The notes below the pieces were generated by a model, which saw only the letters and a list, made by a program, of their open reading frames with translations, did no database searches and was not told where the DNA came from. Position numbers and translations under genes: made by a program. 64,000 nt of DNA from Prunus persica (Eukaryota; Streptophyta; Magnoliopsida; Rosales; Rosaceae): positions 3,051,972-3,115,971 of the forward strand of contig NC_034009.1 of NCBI RefSeq assembly GCF_000346465.2, read 5' to 3'. Below are positions 48,058 to 58,559 of this stretch, piece by piece (the stretch's first letter is position 1; each line of letters starts with the position of its first letter).

Positions 48058-48490
48058 TCATTGCATTGGTGGGTCGTAGGGTTCTCCAATTACAACTGAA
48101 GGTACATGTTGAATTTTACAGAAATCCTCTCCATCTTCCTGAATCCTCTATGGAGTCCTCTAGGCATCCCGAAAATAGTTAATTCCTTGAGATTAGTAAG
48201 ATATGTCAGCCCATCTGGAAGCGTCGTCAATCCACTGCAAAACCATATTTTCAATTGCCAGAAACTAGGCATGACTCCTTCCTCTACCCACCACTCTGTT
48301 ATTTCGTCCATACAAAAAAAACTAAAAGAAATTGAAGAGAAGGAAAGCCTCCTTTGGAGAAAACCAGTATCTTTGTATTCTCCTTAAAAACTTCACTTAT
48401 AAGGAGCAGAGTTGTTAGGTTTGGCAACTTATCTAGTATTCCCATTTGGTCATCCTTGAGACTACAGCTACAAAATTCTAACTTGGTGAG
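48058..48490 (-). pseudogene. NLR pseudogene 4, C-terminal LRR fragment
   Basis: Matches the last about 140 codons of the intact NLR (MDEITEWWVEEG, FCSGLTTLPDGL, TIFGMPR). It has small frame breaks (near 48150 and 48310) and stops at 48490, where CACTA-like DNA begins. It pairs with pseudogene 5 as the other end of one NLR. Confidence 0.85.
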
Positions 48491-48925
48491 GTGGTTATTC
48501 TAAATACATCGGATAATATAGGACTAGTGAAGTGGTTATTCTACAAGGGCATCGCAACAATAAAGACATGAAGTTATGATACAAATCAACTACGACATTT
48601 ATGAAAATACCGATGCTAAACTAATTATAGACATCGGAAAATAAAAAGTAAGTTAAGTGGTTCTTGTGAAAAGGCATCAGTGGTTATAAAGAACTGATGT
48701 TGTCATCAAAGACATCGGAAGTTAACATAATTTAGACGAAAGTCAACAATTGAAACTCATTAAGGCATCACTTTAATTGAAGAAACCGATGTTATTTCTG
48801 TAAAAGGCATCGGGTTTTCCCTGATGCCTTTTATACCCCCCTTTAGCATCACCTTATGAGGCATCGATATGTGATAGGAAAAGGCATCAGTTTCACCGAT
48901 GCCTATTAGCCTTTTCGTAGTAGTG
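48491..48925. mobile_element. CACTA (En/Spm)-like terminal fragment
   Basis: The right end reads, in reverse complement, CACTACTACGAAAAGG, a CACTA terminus. The 435 bp are packed with direct and inverted GCATCGG / CCGATGCC motifs, as in CACTA subterminal regions. It lies inside a PCR exon 3 relic (TGTCAAGAACATTCTC follows). The left boundary GTGGTTATTCTAAATA is the same as in the copy at 62538, though the DNA outside differs. No transposase. Confidence 0.7.
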
Positions 48926-49173
48926 TATGTCAAGAACATTCTCTGCTAAAATCTGGAGCGGCTTCGACCCCTCAAGAGGTTCTAATCTAAACCCTACATT
49001 AGTACAATCATCAAGTCATTATGAACCTTAATTATAAATTTTATATCATTATCATCAACATCATTTGGTCCTAATCACAGTTAAGGCTTTTATTTTGTTT
49101 TTGTATGTAAAATTTAGGTTGGATTGGGCCACCAACTTCTGCTCCACTGGTGCCTGCATCCATGCACAAGTGA
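48926..49173 (+). pseudogene. PCR relic, end of exon 3 and exon 4
   Basis: Exon 3 tail (GTCAAGAACATTCTC, then GGCTTCGACCCCTC) and exon 4 (49118-49173) reading GWIGPPTSAPLVPASMHK then stop. MHK subfamily, with a CACTA fragment upstream in place of the first part of exon 3. Confidence 0.75.
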
Positions 49174-49215
49174 TCTTGAATATACTTTTGTGAAACCCCA
49201 TATATATATATATAT

Positions 49216-49395
49216 AGTCCTGATCTCTTGGACCACAGGAGTCCAAGAGATTGTGGTCACTCACCGTTGGATATTAATCTAATGGTTCAAAAAAGTTTCT
49301 TAAAAGGAGTTCAAGATTGAGTGAACTGTTGAATTTACATCCGACGGTGAGTGACCATAAATCTCTTGGACTCCTGTGGTCCAAGAGATCGGGAT
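49216..49395. mobile_element. Fold-back MITE, first of a pair
   Basis: Inverted arms about 55 bp long: AGTCCTGATCTCTTGGACC at the left and its counterpart ending GGTCCAAGAGATCGGGAT at the right. It lies in a TA-repeat, so the target duplication cannot be read. Nearly identical to the next element. Confidence 0.85.
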
Positions 49396-49444
49396 ATATA
49401 TATAATTTTGGAAATTTTAAAATTTTGTTACATATTTAGTTTAT

Positions 49445-49627
49445 CAGTCCTGATCTCTTGGACCACAGGAGTCCAAGATATTGTGGTCACCCACCGTTGG
49501 ATATTAATCTAATGGTTCAAAAAAGTTTCTTAAAAAGAATTCAAGATTGAGTGAACCGTTGAATTTACATCCAACGGTGAGTGACCACAAATTTCTTGGA
49601 CTCCTGTGGTCCAAGAGATCGGGACTG
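49445..49627. mobile_element. Fold-back MITE, second of a pair (9-bp TSD)
   Basis: CAGTCCTGATCTCTTGG to its inverse ending CGGGACTG, 183 bp, flanked by a perfect 9-bp duplication TTAGTTTAT (49436-49444 and 49628-49636). Long arms with a 9-bp duplication point to the Mutator (MULE) superfamily. Confidence 0.88.
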
Positions 49628-49636
49628 TTAGTTTAT

Positions 49637-50129
49637 AACCTATGCAGTTAAATTCATATATATATATATATATATATTTATTTATACGTGTTATATTTTT
49701 AGAAATTTTTCTTATTAGTTATTAAAAATAGTAATATTATAACAAGTATGTTTTGATTTAGACAGCTTTATCTCGTTGTTATTGTACTTGAATGGCTAAG
49801 TTCAACAGTCTAGTTGTTATCTAAATCTTTTTACAAACACACTTTAGACTCACAAGTGTCATTATATCTAGATGACTAAGCATGAGGTGTTGGCAATCTA
49901 GTAATAGTTATCCTAATCTTGGAGCCCAAAATTCTCACGTGGTAATGACCTCCCCACCAATTAGAACTAATTGGTTCTTCCCTAAGTATTACTATAAATT
50001 GGACCTTTTTCCTTTGTTTTTGAAAGTACCTAACCTTGCATAAAAGTTCATGAAAAGAGAGAGAAAAGCGTAGAGAGAGAGAGAGAGAGAGAATAGTGAT
50101 AAAATTCTCATGAGGAGTTATAGCCCGTA
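49637..50129. other. Gene-free DNA, possible LTR/leader remnant
   Basis: No coding frame. CTATAAATTGGACC (about 49990) followed by a GA-rich stretch and GAGAGAGAGAG (about 50070) looks like an LTR promoter and leader. It ends exactly where the duplicated Copia RT begins, so it may be part of another retroelement. Confidence 0.35.
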
Positions 50130-51606
50130 GGGAAGATCATCCTGTTGTTACTCAATAATGTGGATGATATGCTAATTGCGTGTCAAGATATGTCAAAGGT
50201 TCGAGAGTTAAAGATCTACTCGGGAAAGAGTTTGACATGAAGGATCTTGGTCCAGCAACAAAAGATCCTAGAAATGGAGATAAGGAGATATCGAAATTTG
50301 GTCAAGTTGTGGCTGTAACAAGGTAAGTACAAATCTAAGGTACTTGAAAGATTCAACATGTCGGATTGCAAGCCCGTGTCTACTCCTTTGGCCAATCACT
50401 TTAGACTAAGTGCCTAATAAAATCCTTCTAAAGACAAGGAGAAGGATAAGATGAGTAAGGTACCGTATGCAAGTGCTTTAGGGTGTCTCATGTACGCAAT
50501 AGTTTGCATACGTCCCGACTCAGCTCAAGTTATGAGTGTGGTCTCAAGATACATGAAAAATCTAGGCAAACAAAATTGGAATGCAGTTAAATGGATTTTC
50601 TTGTGTTTGAAGGACACTAAGAAGTTTAGGATTTTGTTTGGAAGACAACAAAGAAAGGCATGTGTGTCAGGTTATGTGGATTCAGATTATATAAGGGACT
50701 TAGACAAGAGGAGATCTACTACAGGGTTTGTTTTTACTTGTGTTGGAAGACCGATTAGTTGAAGAGTGGTACTCAATCAGTTTGTACCTTGTCTACTACC
50801 GAAGCAGAGTATATGGCGCTAACGGAAGCTTCTAAGGAAGCAATATGCTTGCGAAGATTGGCGAAAGAGTTTGGGATAGCTCAAGACTTGGTGGTGATTC
50901 AAAGTGATAGTCAAAGTGTTATATGCTTAGTCAAGAACCAAGTGTTTCACTGAAGGTCTAAGCATATTGATGTACGGTACCACTAGATAAGGGATTAGGT
51001 GAATGATGGGGAGATTGCAATAGAGAATGTTCAAACATGTGAGAACACTTCGGATTGCTTAACCAAGCCAGTTACAACTAAGAAGTTCAAATATTGTTCG
51101 AGCTTGCTCAATCTTGTTGCATGCTAAAGATTGAGGTAGAGCTCTTGGGAGCAACTAGAACGATTCCCAAGAGGTTTGAAGAGGTTCTAGGGGTCAATGA
51201 TTTTCACGAGTTGTTTCAGACTCGCTAAGGTGGAGATTGTTGGAGTTGGCTCGCTTAAGGGTGTAGAAATAGGAAGTCTGGAGCAGAAATGACCCGTCAT
51301 CAGTTTCGGAAATGACCGGTTGCCCAAACCCGGGAGTAATGAATTAGTCTCTATGCAAAGCGACCGGTTACTTTGCTAAAAAACGACAGGTTACCACATC
51401 CTTGTGGTCTTAGCATGTTTTGGAGTTTTACCTGGGTTTTGGGTATTTTGCTAGCTTATTTGGTTTAAACTATAAACAGGCACTTTAGCACTAGGTTTTC
51501 ATAATGTGAGAAAGCTAAGGCATCAAATTGGTAACCAAAGGGTTTTTTTTTCATATTAGTGAATTTCTCAGGGATCACCAAGGTCTTAGAGTGTTTTCGC
51601 ACAACA
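50130..51606 (+). mobile_element. Copia-3 duplicate (RT end, RNase H, LTR)
   Basis: Broken frames with GCLMYAIVCIRPDSAQ (about 50480), VSGYVDSDYIRDLDKRR (about 50665) and LSTTEAEYMALTEASKEA (about 50785), then a purine tract and an LTR at 51238-51606. A 2-base insertion disrupts the YVDD box (CTCAATAATGTGGATGAT). Confidence 0.85.
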
Positions 51607-52515
51607 GGCCCATCCAACTTCAGTTTATATATACGACGACAACTTGATACTATTTGATTAGCCTGCTCCTCATAACTTCTGCTCTTTACAAAATAATAAT
51701 CGTTGTATATACAAATGGGGATTGGATATGGTTAAGTGTATTGCATATAGATTTCAAGATTTCCTCCAGATTTTCCAAGGGGCTTGACACTCTTATGCTC
51801 AGTGTTCTAAGATTGTTTAATCCAACAACATCTTTTAAATCATAGTACTTACTTGACAGAAAATCTAGGGTCTGTAAATGGCCAAGAGTATATAGTTCCA
51901 AGTTACCGCTTGCTGTGTAACACTTCGGTAAATATAAATGTAAGTGTTTAATCTTCCATATCACATTTGCAATGAACAAATCAAAATATCGAACACGGAA
52001 ATCAAGAGTTTGCGAGCATATTAAATTACAAAGGGATGATGGAAACCTTTTTATATTGATATACCTCACACTTAGAAACTTTAAGTGGGCCATATTTCCA
52101 ATTTCACTTGGCAACTCTACTTCTACTTCATCAACATCTACAACCTTCAAAACTATAAGCGTCAAAGAAGATAATAATACTTTTTCATTTTTTGGCCTCC
52201 ATTTTCCAAGGACGGAGCATTTCATGGCCATTTATTTTATCTCTTGATGAAACAAACCCATCAGCATTTTCATCCAAGTAAATTGCACGTGTTCGAACTT
52301 TCCCCAATGGTGTTGACTTAGCTACCATATCAGAAATAAAAGGATTAGTTGCCTCATTTTCCTCTTCTGCATTTAACAAACACAAGTCTCTTATAAGGTC
52401 ATGCACTTGACACGTTTTAATTGTACTAGTTGAACCATTTCTTCCCACTTGAACCAAACACCTATCCACCAACTCAATTAAGCACTTATGTGCTATATCC
52501 TCCTCCTTCATTGAT
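51607..52515 (-). pseudogene. NLR pseudogene 5, ARC2-to-LRR fragment
   Basis: Duplicate of pseudogene 3, starting MKEEDIAHKCL at 52511 and with VHDLIRDLCLLNAEEEN. A frameshift near 52190 precedes the LRR frame (VEVELPSEIGNMAHLKFLSV, to about 51690). A 3-bp loss removes one residue in KHLHLYLP. The upstream NB-ARC is missing. Confidence 0.85.
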
Positions 52516-52559
52516 TAGAGGATCGCTTTAGTTGGTTTAAGGCAATAAATCTTACATTT

Positions 52560-52691
52560 TATATCATTATCATCAACATCATTCGGTCCTAATTACAGTA
52601 CTTCACGCTTATATTTTGTTTTTGTATGTAAAATTTAGGTTGGATTGGCCACACTTCTGCTCCACAGGTGCCTCCATCCATGCACAAGTGA
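52560..52691 (+). pseudogene. PCR relic, exon 4 (duplicate)
   Basis: Counterpart of 44594-44727, with the same lost G and a further 4-base loss (GGCCACACTTCTG). Ends at the CACAAGTGA stop. Confidence 0.75.
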
Positions 52692-53223
52692 TCTTGATAA
52701 TACTTTGGCAGACAAAGACCTGTTAACAATTTTTTTGTTTGTTTAATTACTCAGTTTTAGGAATAAATGGTTAATTTGTATTCTTCATGTTTGAAATTAA
52801 CAATGTTGACAAGTGTGTGCTTAAGAGAGTGTTTTCCTGTCACAGCAAATTAAGATCCTTCCCACTACCCCCTTTTCCATAATTTCTTTATTAATTCCAA
52901 AAATTCCAACCATCACCGATAACATATGAACATGTTAATATTAATAAAACAATATAATGATAATTAACAACATGTAAACACCCAATATTAAGAACGTTAA
53001 TCAATTTATAATATCAAGTATAATATAGTTCTCACGAAATTTAATTAAATCAATTTTTATAAAAGCTCCCCCAGAAACCCCCAACCTCGATTCCAAAGCA
53101 TAACTCCAAATTAGTAAAACACAAGCAAAGCTCTCTATCTCCTCCAATATCATATTTCCTTGCATCTCTCTTTCACTTTGTCTTTTCCACATTTCTTTTC
53201 TTCTCTCTCTCTCTCTCTCTCTC

Positions 53224-53540
53224 TTAGAGCCCTTCCACTGGTTGCCCCCAGTAGGGCAGGACAGGGCCTAAGCCCAGGCGAGAGCTTCCAGCGTGCCAAA
53301 CTTGCCTAGGCAAGTTGCAAGTCCCACAAAACCAGGCCAGCCCTCAAGCGAAACCAGCTCGAGCTAGAGCCCGAAGGCAGCTAATGCCAGCCTGACGTCA
53401 GCACCTGAATTTAAAAAAATTTTACTGTTGGAGCGTGCCAACGTTAAAAATAATAATAATTTGAATTTACGCGCGTTGACGCCAGGCTAGCGTCAATCCT
53501 AATGTCAGCCAACAATAACACGCCACGTGGCACGTTTTGG
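53224..53540. repeat. Fold-back element, duplicate copy
   Basis: Second uninterrupted copy of the element at 45264, inside the segmental duplication. Confidence 0.6.
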
Positions 53541-54240
53541 TCACTCCGATCGTCTTAAAGAACTATCAAAGAATATGAACGTAAGGCTGCCAGCTATAAG
53601 AAGGAGATGACAATTGACAACACACTAGGTGATAGTGCTTCTAGGTTGACTATAGTAAAGTAGAATGATGAAAGTCGATTACTACAACTCTTAAACTTAG
53701 AAGTAAGTATTATAATTAAATATATAAAAGTACAGCAAAAATATTTATATGCTACGGACAAAGGTATTTATAATTAAATGTATATAATCAATTAAAAAAT
53801 ATAACTAAATATTTAGTAAAATATTTAATTTCCCAAAACATTAATATATTTTTAAAAATACAGGGCTTCACACTTCCATCATTACATTTATGTTTTTCGA
53901 GTCATTATATAAATGTTCATTTCACCATACAATTGTATACTTCCAATCCCATGTGGATGATCGAGCTTTTGCTTTTGTACACCTCGACCATATAAATGTA
54001 TTGGTTTTTATTTAACAATTTTTACCCTGAAATTTGAACTTGAAGAAGAAAAAGTAACAATGTCCGTGGCACAATCCAATCCACTCGCATAAAAAGTAAC
54101 AATGTCCTTGTCAATGTCTTTTCTTAGAGGGTTCTTCCGCATAAATTTTGGATATATATATATATATATATATATTTAAAAGAAATAATTTGACAACATG
54201 TTTTACACGTTGTAGAACTTAAAGATATCAGAACATTCAT

Positions 54241-54642
54241 ACAGAGAGCTTTCATTGAGGGATTCTTCAAATTAGTTTATTTGAGGGATACCATTATAGG
54301 GCCCACTCATGTATTGTATTTTACTAATCCAAACCGTCTCTTTTGTAGATACTCATTCAAAGATTATCTCTACAAAAAATCACTTGAATCCGATATCATT
54401 TGACCACTCAATTGAATTATTGAAATTTTAGTACTTTCTTGAAGCATCATGTTCATTGATTTTGTAGGACACAATTGGATATCGAAACAGTTTCCGATTT
54501 GTCTAATTTTTTTCAAGAATGATCTATGAATATAGACTTAAAAAATAGATGGTTTCGATCGGTGAAAAAAAAATTTGTAGGGGATCCTAAAGGGTGTCCC
54601 TCAAATAAAATTATTTGAAAGATCCCTCAATAAAAGGGGACT
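54241..54642. mobile_element. MULE-type MITE with verified 10-bp TSD
   Basis: 402 bp, imperfect arms of about 45 bp (TTCATTGAGGGATTCTTCAA at the left; TTTATTGAGGGATCTTTCAA as reverse complement of the right). Flanked by GAACATTCAT on both sides (54231-54240 and 54643-54652). The paralogous empty site GAGCATTCAT at 46262-46271 has no insert. A 9-10-bp duplication with long arms fits Mutator-like MITEs. Confidence 0.9.
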
Positions 54643-54983
54643 GAACATTCATATTTGCGTTGCGAAATTTTCTTTAAATTTCATCTTGACAACGCGCATT
54701 AAAAGAACGTTAGTGTACTACAACATGCATTTGGTGCTTGTTGCCAAAAGTATACTTCAACCATGTGCAGCAGACGGCGCATTGTAGTGCAGTGTCTTTT
54801 CTCAGAGGGTTGCTGCTGGGTTAACATCAGTAATAATAACATGAAGCCTGCTCTACCAACAGAAGAAGCATATGCCTATAATAGTGCGTTCTAGCTTTAA
54901 GTGGATAAGGCCCACCTTTGTCCTCCAGGGTTTTGTCTAGTTACTAGTCTATAGGAACCATTTGTGTTGAATCTTTGTAAGTC

Positions 54984-54991
54984 TATATAAA
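54984..54991 (+). promoter_or_regulatory. TATA box before truncated PCR exon 1
   Basis: TATATAAA in the duplicated promoter; the gene it should drive stops after exon 1. Confidence 0.5.
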
Positions 54992-55169
54992 CCATTGTAT
55001 TGATTCTTTGTCAAGCAAGGCACTTCTACATTTTAAGAAAACATTTCATTCTCCGACAGTCTTTCACTCCCTCTCTCTCTCTCTCTTACATCTCCTCTTA
55101 CATTACTGAACTTTCCCATTTCCAGCAATCTTTTTTTCTGGTCGAATTCTAATCTCATAAAAGAAAACC

Positions 55170-55245
55170 ATGAACGTTGATTCTGGTCATCGCCCTCAGC
55201 AGTGGTCGCATGGTTTTTGTAAGTGTGGAGGAAGTTTGGGTACAT
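55170..55245 (+). pseudogene. PCR exon 1 orphan (duplicate of copy E)
   Basis: ATG to ACAT plus GTAAG donor; encodes MNVDSGHRPQQWSHG then FCKCGGSLGT, differing from copy E by Y5S. Exons 2-4 are replaced at 55335 by an LTR. The promoter, leader and donor are intact, so transcripts that read into the LTR are possible. Confidence 0.8.
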
Positions 55246-55334
55246 GTAAGATATAAATTCTCTCTCCAGCCAAAATTCACTTTGTCTATTATAGTTACCT
55301 GACAAGTTAAATTTATACCAATTGGTGAAATTGA

Positions 55335-55785
55335 TGAAGAGAATTCATGCATTATTATTAATAATGTGATATTTGGTTATGTGATTGTATGTCACTTAAT
55401 TTAGTTATATCAATTTACCATGAAAAGGTTTATGTGCCTACTGAGTTGTGGTTTCGCTAACCCCCTAACAAATTTTGCAAGTACTAAACCTGAAATTTAG
55501 GACTTGTGATGATTTTGGCTTGTTTATAGAGTGCATTGTATGCATAGCTTGTGGTTGAATAATGAGCTACTCTTTTAATGAACTCTTGAGTAATTCTAAC
55601 TTGTAAAATAAATGTAAAAATGTAAGATTTCGGATGTTGTTGTTTCCGTTGAATATTCTATGTGAAATATTTATTTATTTAAATGTTCTTCACATTTTAG
55701 TTATATCTTTTATTAAATTCTATAATTAAAGTGTGAATCACGTCTTAATCCAAAATTACGTAAATCCGTGGATTGGGGTGTGACA
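55335..55785 (-). mobile_element. LTR at a deletion junction
   Basis: 451 bp, TGAAGAGAATTC to GGGGTGTGACA; on the - strand it begins TGTCACACCCCAATCC. No 5-bp duplication: the left flank is PCR intron 1 and the right flank is the region behind PCR exon 4. The host sequence between (exons 2-4) is missing. Part of it is an inverted match to 56180-56290. Confidence 0.65.
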
Positions 55786-55922
55786 ACTTTAGCAGACAAA
55801 GGCGTATTAACAAATTTTTTTTTTTTTAAATTACTCAGTTTCAGGAATAAATGGTTAATTTGTATTCTTTATGTTTGAAGATTAATAATGTTGACAAGTG
55901 TGTGCTTAAGAGAGGGTGTCTC

Positions 55923-56548
55923 CCTATCATGCCCCGGATTCAAGGTACGGTGGAAAAAAAAAACCCCGGTGCCCTGTGTATGAGGAAATTGAAAAAAAAA
56001 AAAAAAGCTAAAATAGGGTTTAAAATAAACTTCTCTTATAAAAATAGCTTCAAAATCATACAAGAGTACAAGAAATAAATAAAGTTCTATCACTCTTATC
56101 TAATTCAACTTCGGCTCACCTACCACCCGTCTTTTGGGTTTTACAATTGCAAGGTCTATAAAGGGGTGAGTAAAATCACAGCTCAGTAGGGACATAAACT
56201 TTTTCACAGTAAATTGATATAACTAAATTAAGTGACATGCAATCACATAACAAATGAAAGATAATAATGCATGAATGAGCTTCAATTCTACCCAATCCAT
56301 TAATCTATATAATATCAAATTTGCATGTTCCATACCATGCATTTTACCACTGTAATTCTGAATGCTTCATTATATAAACTAACACCCCATCCCAATCATC
56401 CCATAATTCATCTTTTGCTAGTCCTCTTGTCTAAGTCATGAATCTTCAAGCCCAAATCACCAAATCGACAATTATACCGCTAATATCCTAATCTAATGTG
56501 CACACAGGCTTGCCTGAACTTGGTCCCTACAATGATTAGACTCAACAA
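55923..56548 (+). mobile_element. LTR-like insertion (TGTCACGCCC type)
   Basis: Begins near ATCATGCCCCGGATT and matches 63392-64000 closely (CTTTTGGGTTTTACAA, AAGGTCTATAAAGGGGTGAG). Relative to 52840-52860 it is inserted in CCTGTCACAGCAAATTAAG. It is AT-rich and non-coding; the oligo-A stretch near 55958 and 55996 breaks any frame. Confidence 0.6.
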
Positions 56549-57389
56549 CACAAAAGATCCTTCCCATTATCCTCTTTTCCATTATTTCTTTATTAATCTG
56601 AGAATTCCAACCATCACCGATAACATATGAACATGTCAATATTAATAAAATAATATAATGATAATTAACAACATGTAAACACCCAATATCAAGAACGTTA
56701 ATCAATTAATAATATCAAGTATAATATAGTTCTCACGAAATTTAATTAAATCAATTTTTATAAAAGCTCCCCCAGAAACCCCCAACCTCGATTCCAAAGC
56801 ATAACTCCAAATTAGTAAAACACAAGCAAAGCTCTCTATCTCCTCCAATATCATATTTCCTTGCATCTCTCTTTCACTTTGTCTTAAAGAACTATCAAAG
56901 AATATGAACGCAAGGCTGCCAGCTATAAGCAGGAAATGACAATTGACAACCCACTAGGTGATAGTGCTTGTAGGTTGACTATAGTAAAGTGACGTGTCCA
57001 ACAATAGCATGATCAAAGTTGATCAACTCATAAACTTAGCATTTAGTTTTGCATGCAGGAGGTGATAAGAGAAAGACGTATCTAAATAGTTTTGCATGCT
57101 ACGTATTATTATAAAAGTATAACAAACAAGTAAGTATTATTATAAAAATGAAATAATTTGACAATACATGCTTTGCACGTTGTAGAACTTAAAGATAACA
57201 CAACATGCATGTTTGCGTTGCGAAATAAGGACCACCTATAATATTGTGTTCCAGCTGCAAGTGGATAAGGATAACACAACATGCATGTTTGTCCTCTAGG
57301 GTTTCGTCTAGTACTAGTAGGGTCTTACCCAGTATATACTGATTCTTTGTAAGTGGATATAAACCATTTGTATTTATTCTTTGTAAGTC
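56549..57389. other. Module spacer before PCR copy F
   Basis: No gene. A shortened version of 52850-54990 in which the fold-back element is deleted (junction at about 56884, CTTTGTCTTAAAGAAC). A short duplicated phrase AACACAACATGCATGTTTG occurs at 57197 and 57270. Confidence 0.55.
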
Positions 57390-57397
57390 TATATAAA
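57390..57397 (+). promoter_or_regulatory. TATA box of PCR copy F
   Basis: TATATAAA 274 bp before the start codon; the greater distance is largely due to an expanded CT repeat in the leader. Confidence 0.6.
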
Positions 57398-57464
57398 CCA
57401 TTGTATTGATTCTTTGTCAAGCAAGGCACTTGTACATTTTTCGAAAGCATTTCATTCTCCGACC

Positions 57465-57465
<1 letters not shown>

Positions 57466-57542
<77 letters not shown>
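57466..57542. repeat. (CT)n microsatellite in PCR copy F leader
   Basis: About 38 CT units, against about 8 at the same place in copy E and none in copy B. Followed by a direct duplication of CTTACATTACTGAAACTTTT (57546 and 57588). Confidence 0.95.
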
Positions 57543-57547
<5 letters not shown>

Positions 57548-57663
57548 TACATTACTGAAACTTTTCCATCTCTCTCTCTCTCTCTTCTCTTACATTACTG
57601 AAACTTTTCCATTTCCAGCAATCTTTTTTTTTTAGTCGACTTCTAAGCTCATAAAAGAAAACC

Positions 57664-58559
57664 ATGAACGTTGATTATGGTCATCACCCTCAGCAGTGGT
57701 CGGGTGGTCTTTGTAACTGTGGAGAAAATTTTTGTACATGTAAGATATAAATTCTCTCTGGGGGCCAAAATTCACTTTGTCTATTATAATTGCCTTCTTT
57801 TAGCACTTCTTTTATAAATATATATATACTTAATCCACCCAATTGGTGAAATTGATCTTGTGGTGTAGGTTGCCTCACATGCTGTCTCCCATGCATCACC
57901 TTCGGCCGAATCGCAGAAATTGTCGACGAAGGACGAAGTTGTAAGTGTCACAAGACCAAAAAGATTTCCCAAATATATGAACATGGCGAATTTATTATTT
58001 TTCCCTTAAAGTGGTTGTATATATAACTGGTCTCTCACATTTAGTTCTCTAGTAATAATAACGTGATCACTTAGAATGGGAGAATAATTTCTCCCTGCAC
58101 CTGACTTTAATTATTAAGATGATTAGGTCAATGGTGTGTTACTAACGGTTGGATTTTGAAATTTTAGCTTGCCTTTCCCATGGCCTACTGTACGGGTTGT
58201 TGCTCACGATTAATTTCCAGTGGGTCTACTCATGCATGTATAGAAAGAGATTGCGCGAAAAATTTGGTCTGCCGGAAGAGCCTTGTGGTGATTGTTGTGT
58301 TCATTTCTTCTGTGAACCGTGTGCCCTCTGCCAAGAACATGCTGAGCTCAAATCTAGAGGCTTCGACCCCTCCAAAGGTTTTAAACTAATCCTACACCAC
58401 ACATATATGTCGTCATCGTATAGTTATGACCTTAAATTTATAATTATTTACATCATTTGGGCGGTACATCAATTTTTATTTTGTATTTGTTTTTATGATG
58501 TAGGTTGGACTGGGGCACCAACTGCTGCTCCACAGGTGCCTCCTTCCATGACCAAATGA
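57664..58559 (+). CDS. PLANT CADMIUM RESISTANCE-like protein, copy F (137 aa)
   Basis: Exons 57664-57739, 57869-57940, 58168-58377 and 58504-58559, all GT-AG, 138 codons with stop. Exon 1 reads [20 protein letters not shown] then ENFCT. PLAC8 core: CCLTCCLPC (26-34), [10 protein letters not shown], hydrophobic [36 protein letters not shown], tail MTK. It keeps the second cysteine of PCALC that copies B and E have lost; CPC is again LPC. Small PLAC8 membrane protein by family, likely metal-related or growth-related, not shown here. The following NLR is absent: the conserved 3' flank runs to 58855, then LTR debris begins. Confidence 0.87.

Larger units (their letters stand above)
50130..55334. 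repeat. Segmental duplication, copy 2
   Basis: Second copy of 42186-46953, longer by a 402-bp MITE at 54241. It ends at 55334 against an LTR. Confidence 0.9.

Noticed and set aside
57414..57635. Ser-Leu repeat frame
   Set aside because: Translation of the CT microsatellite in the PCR copy F leader.
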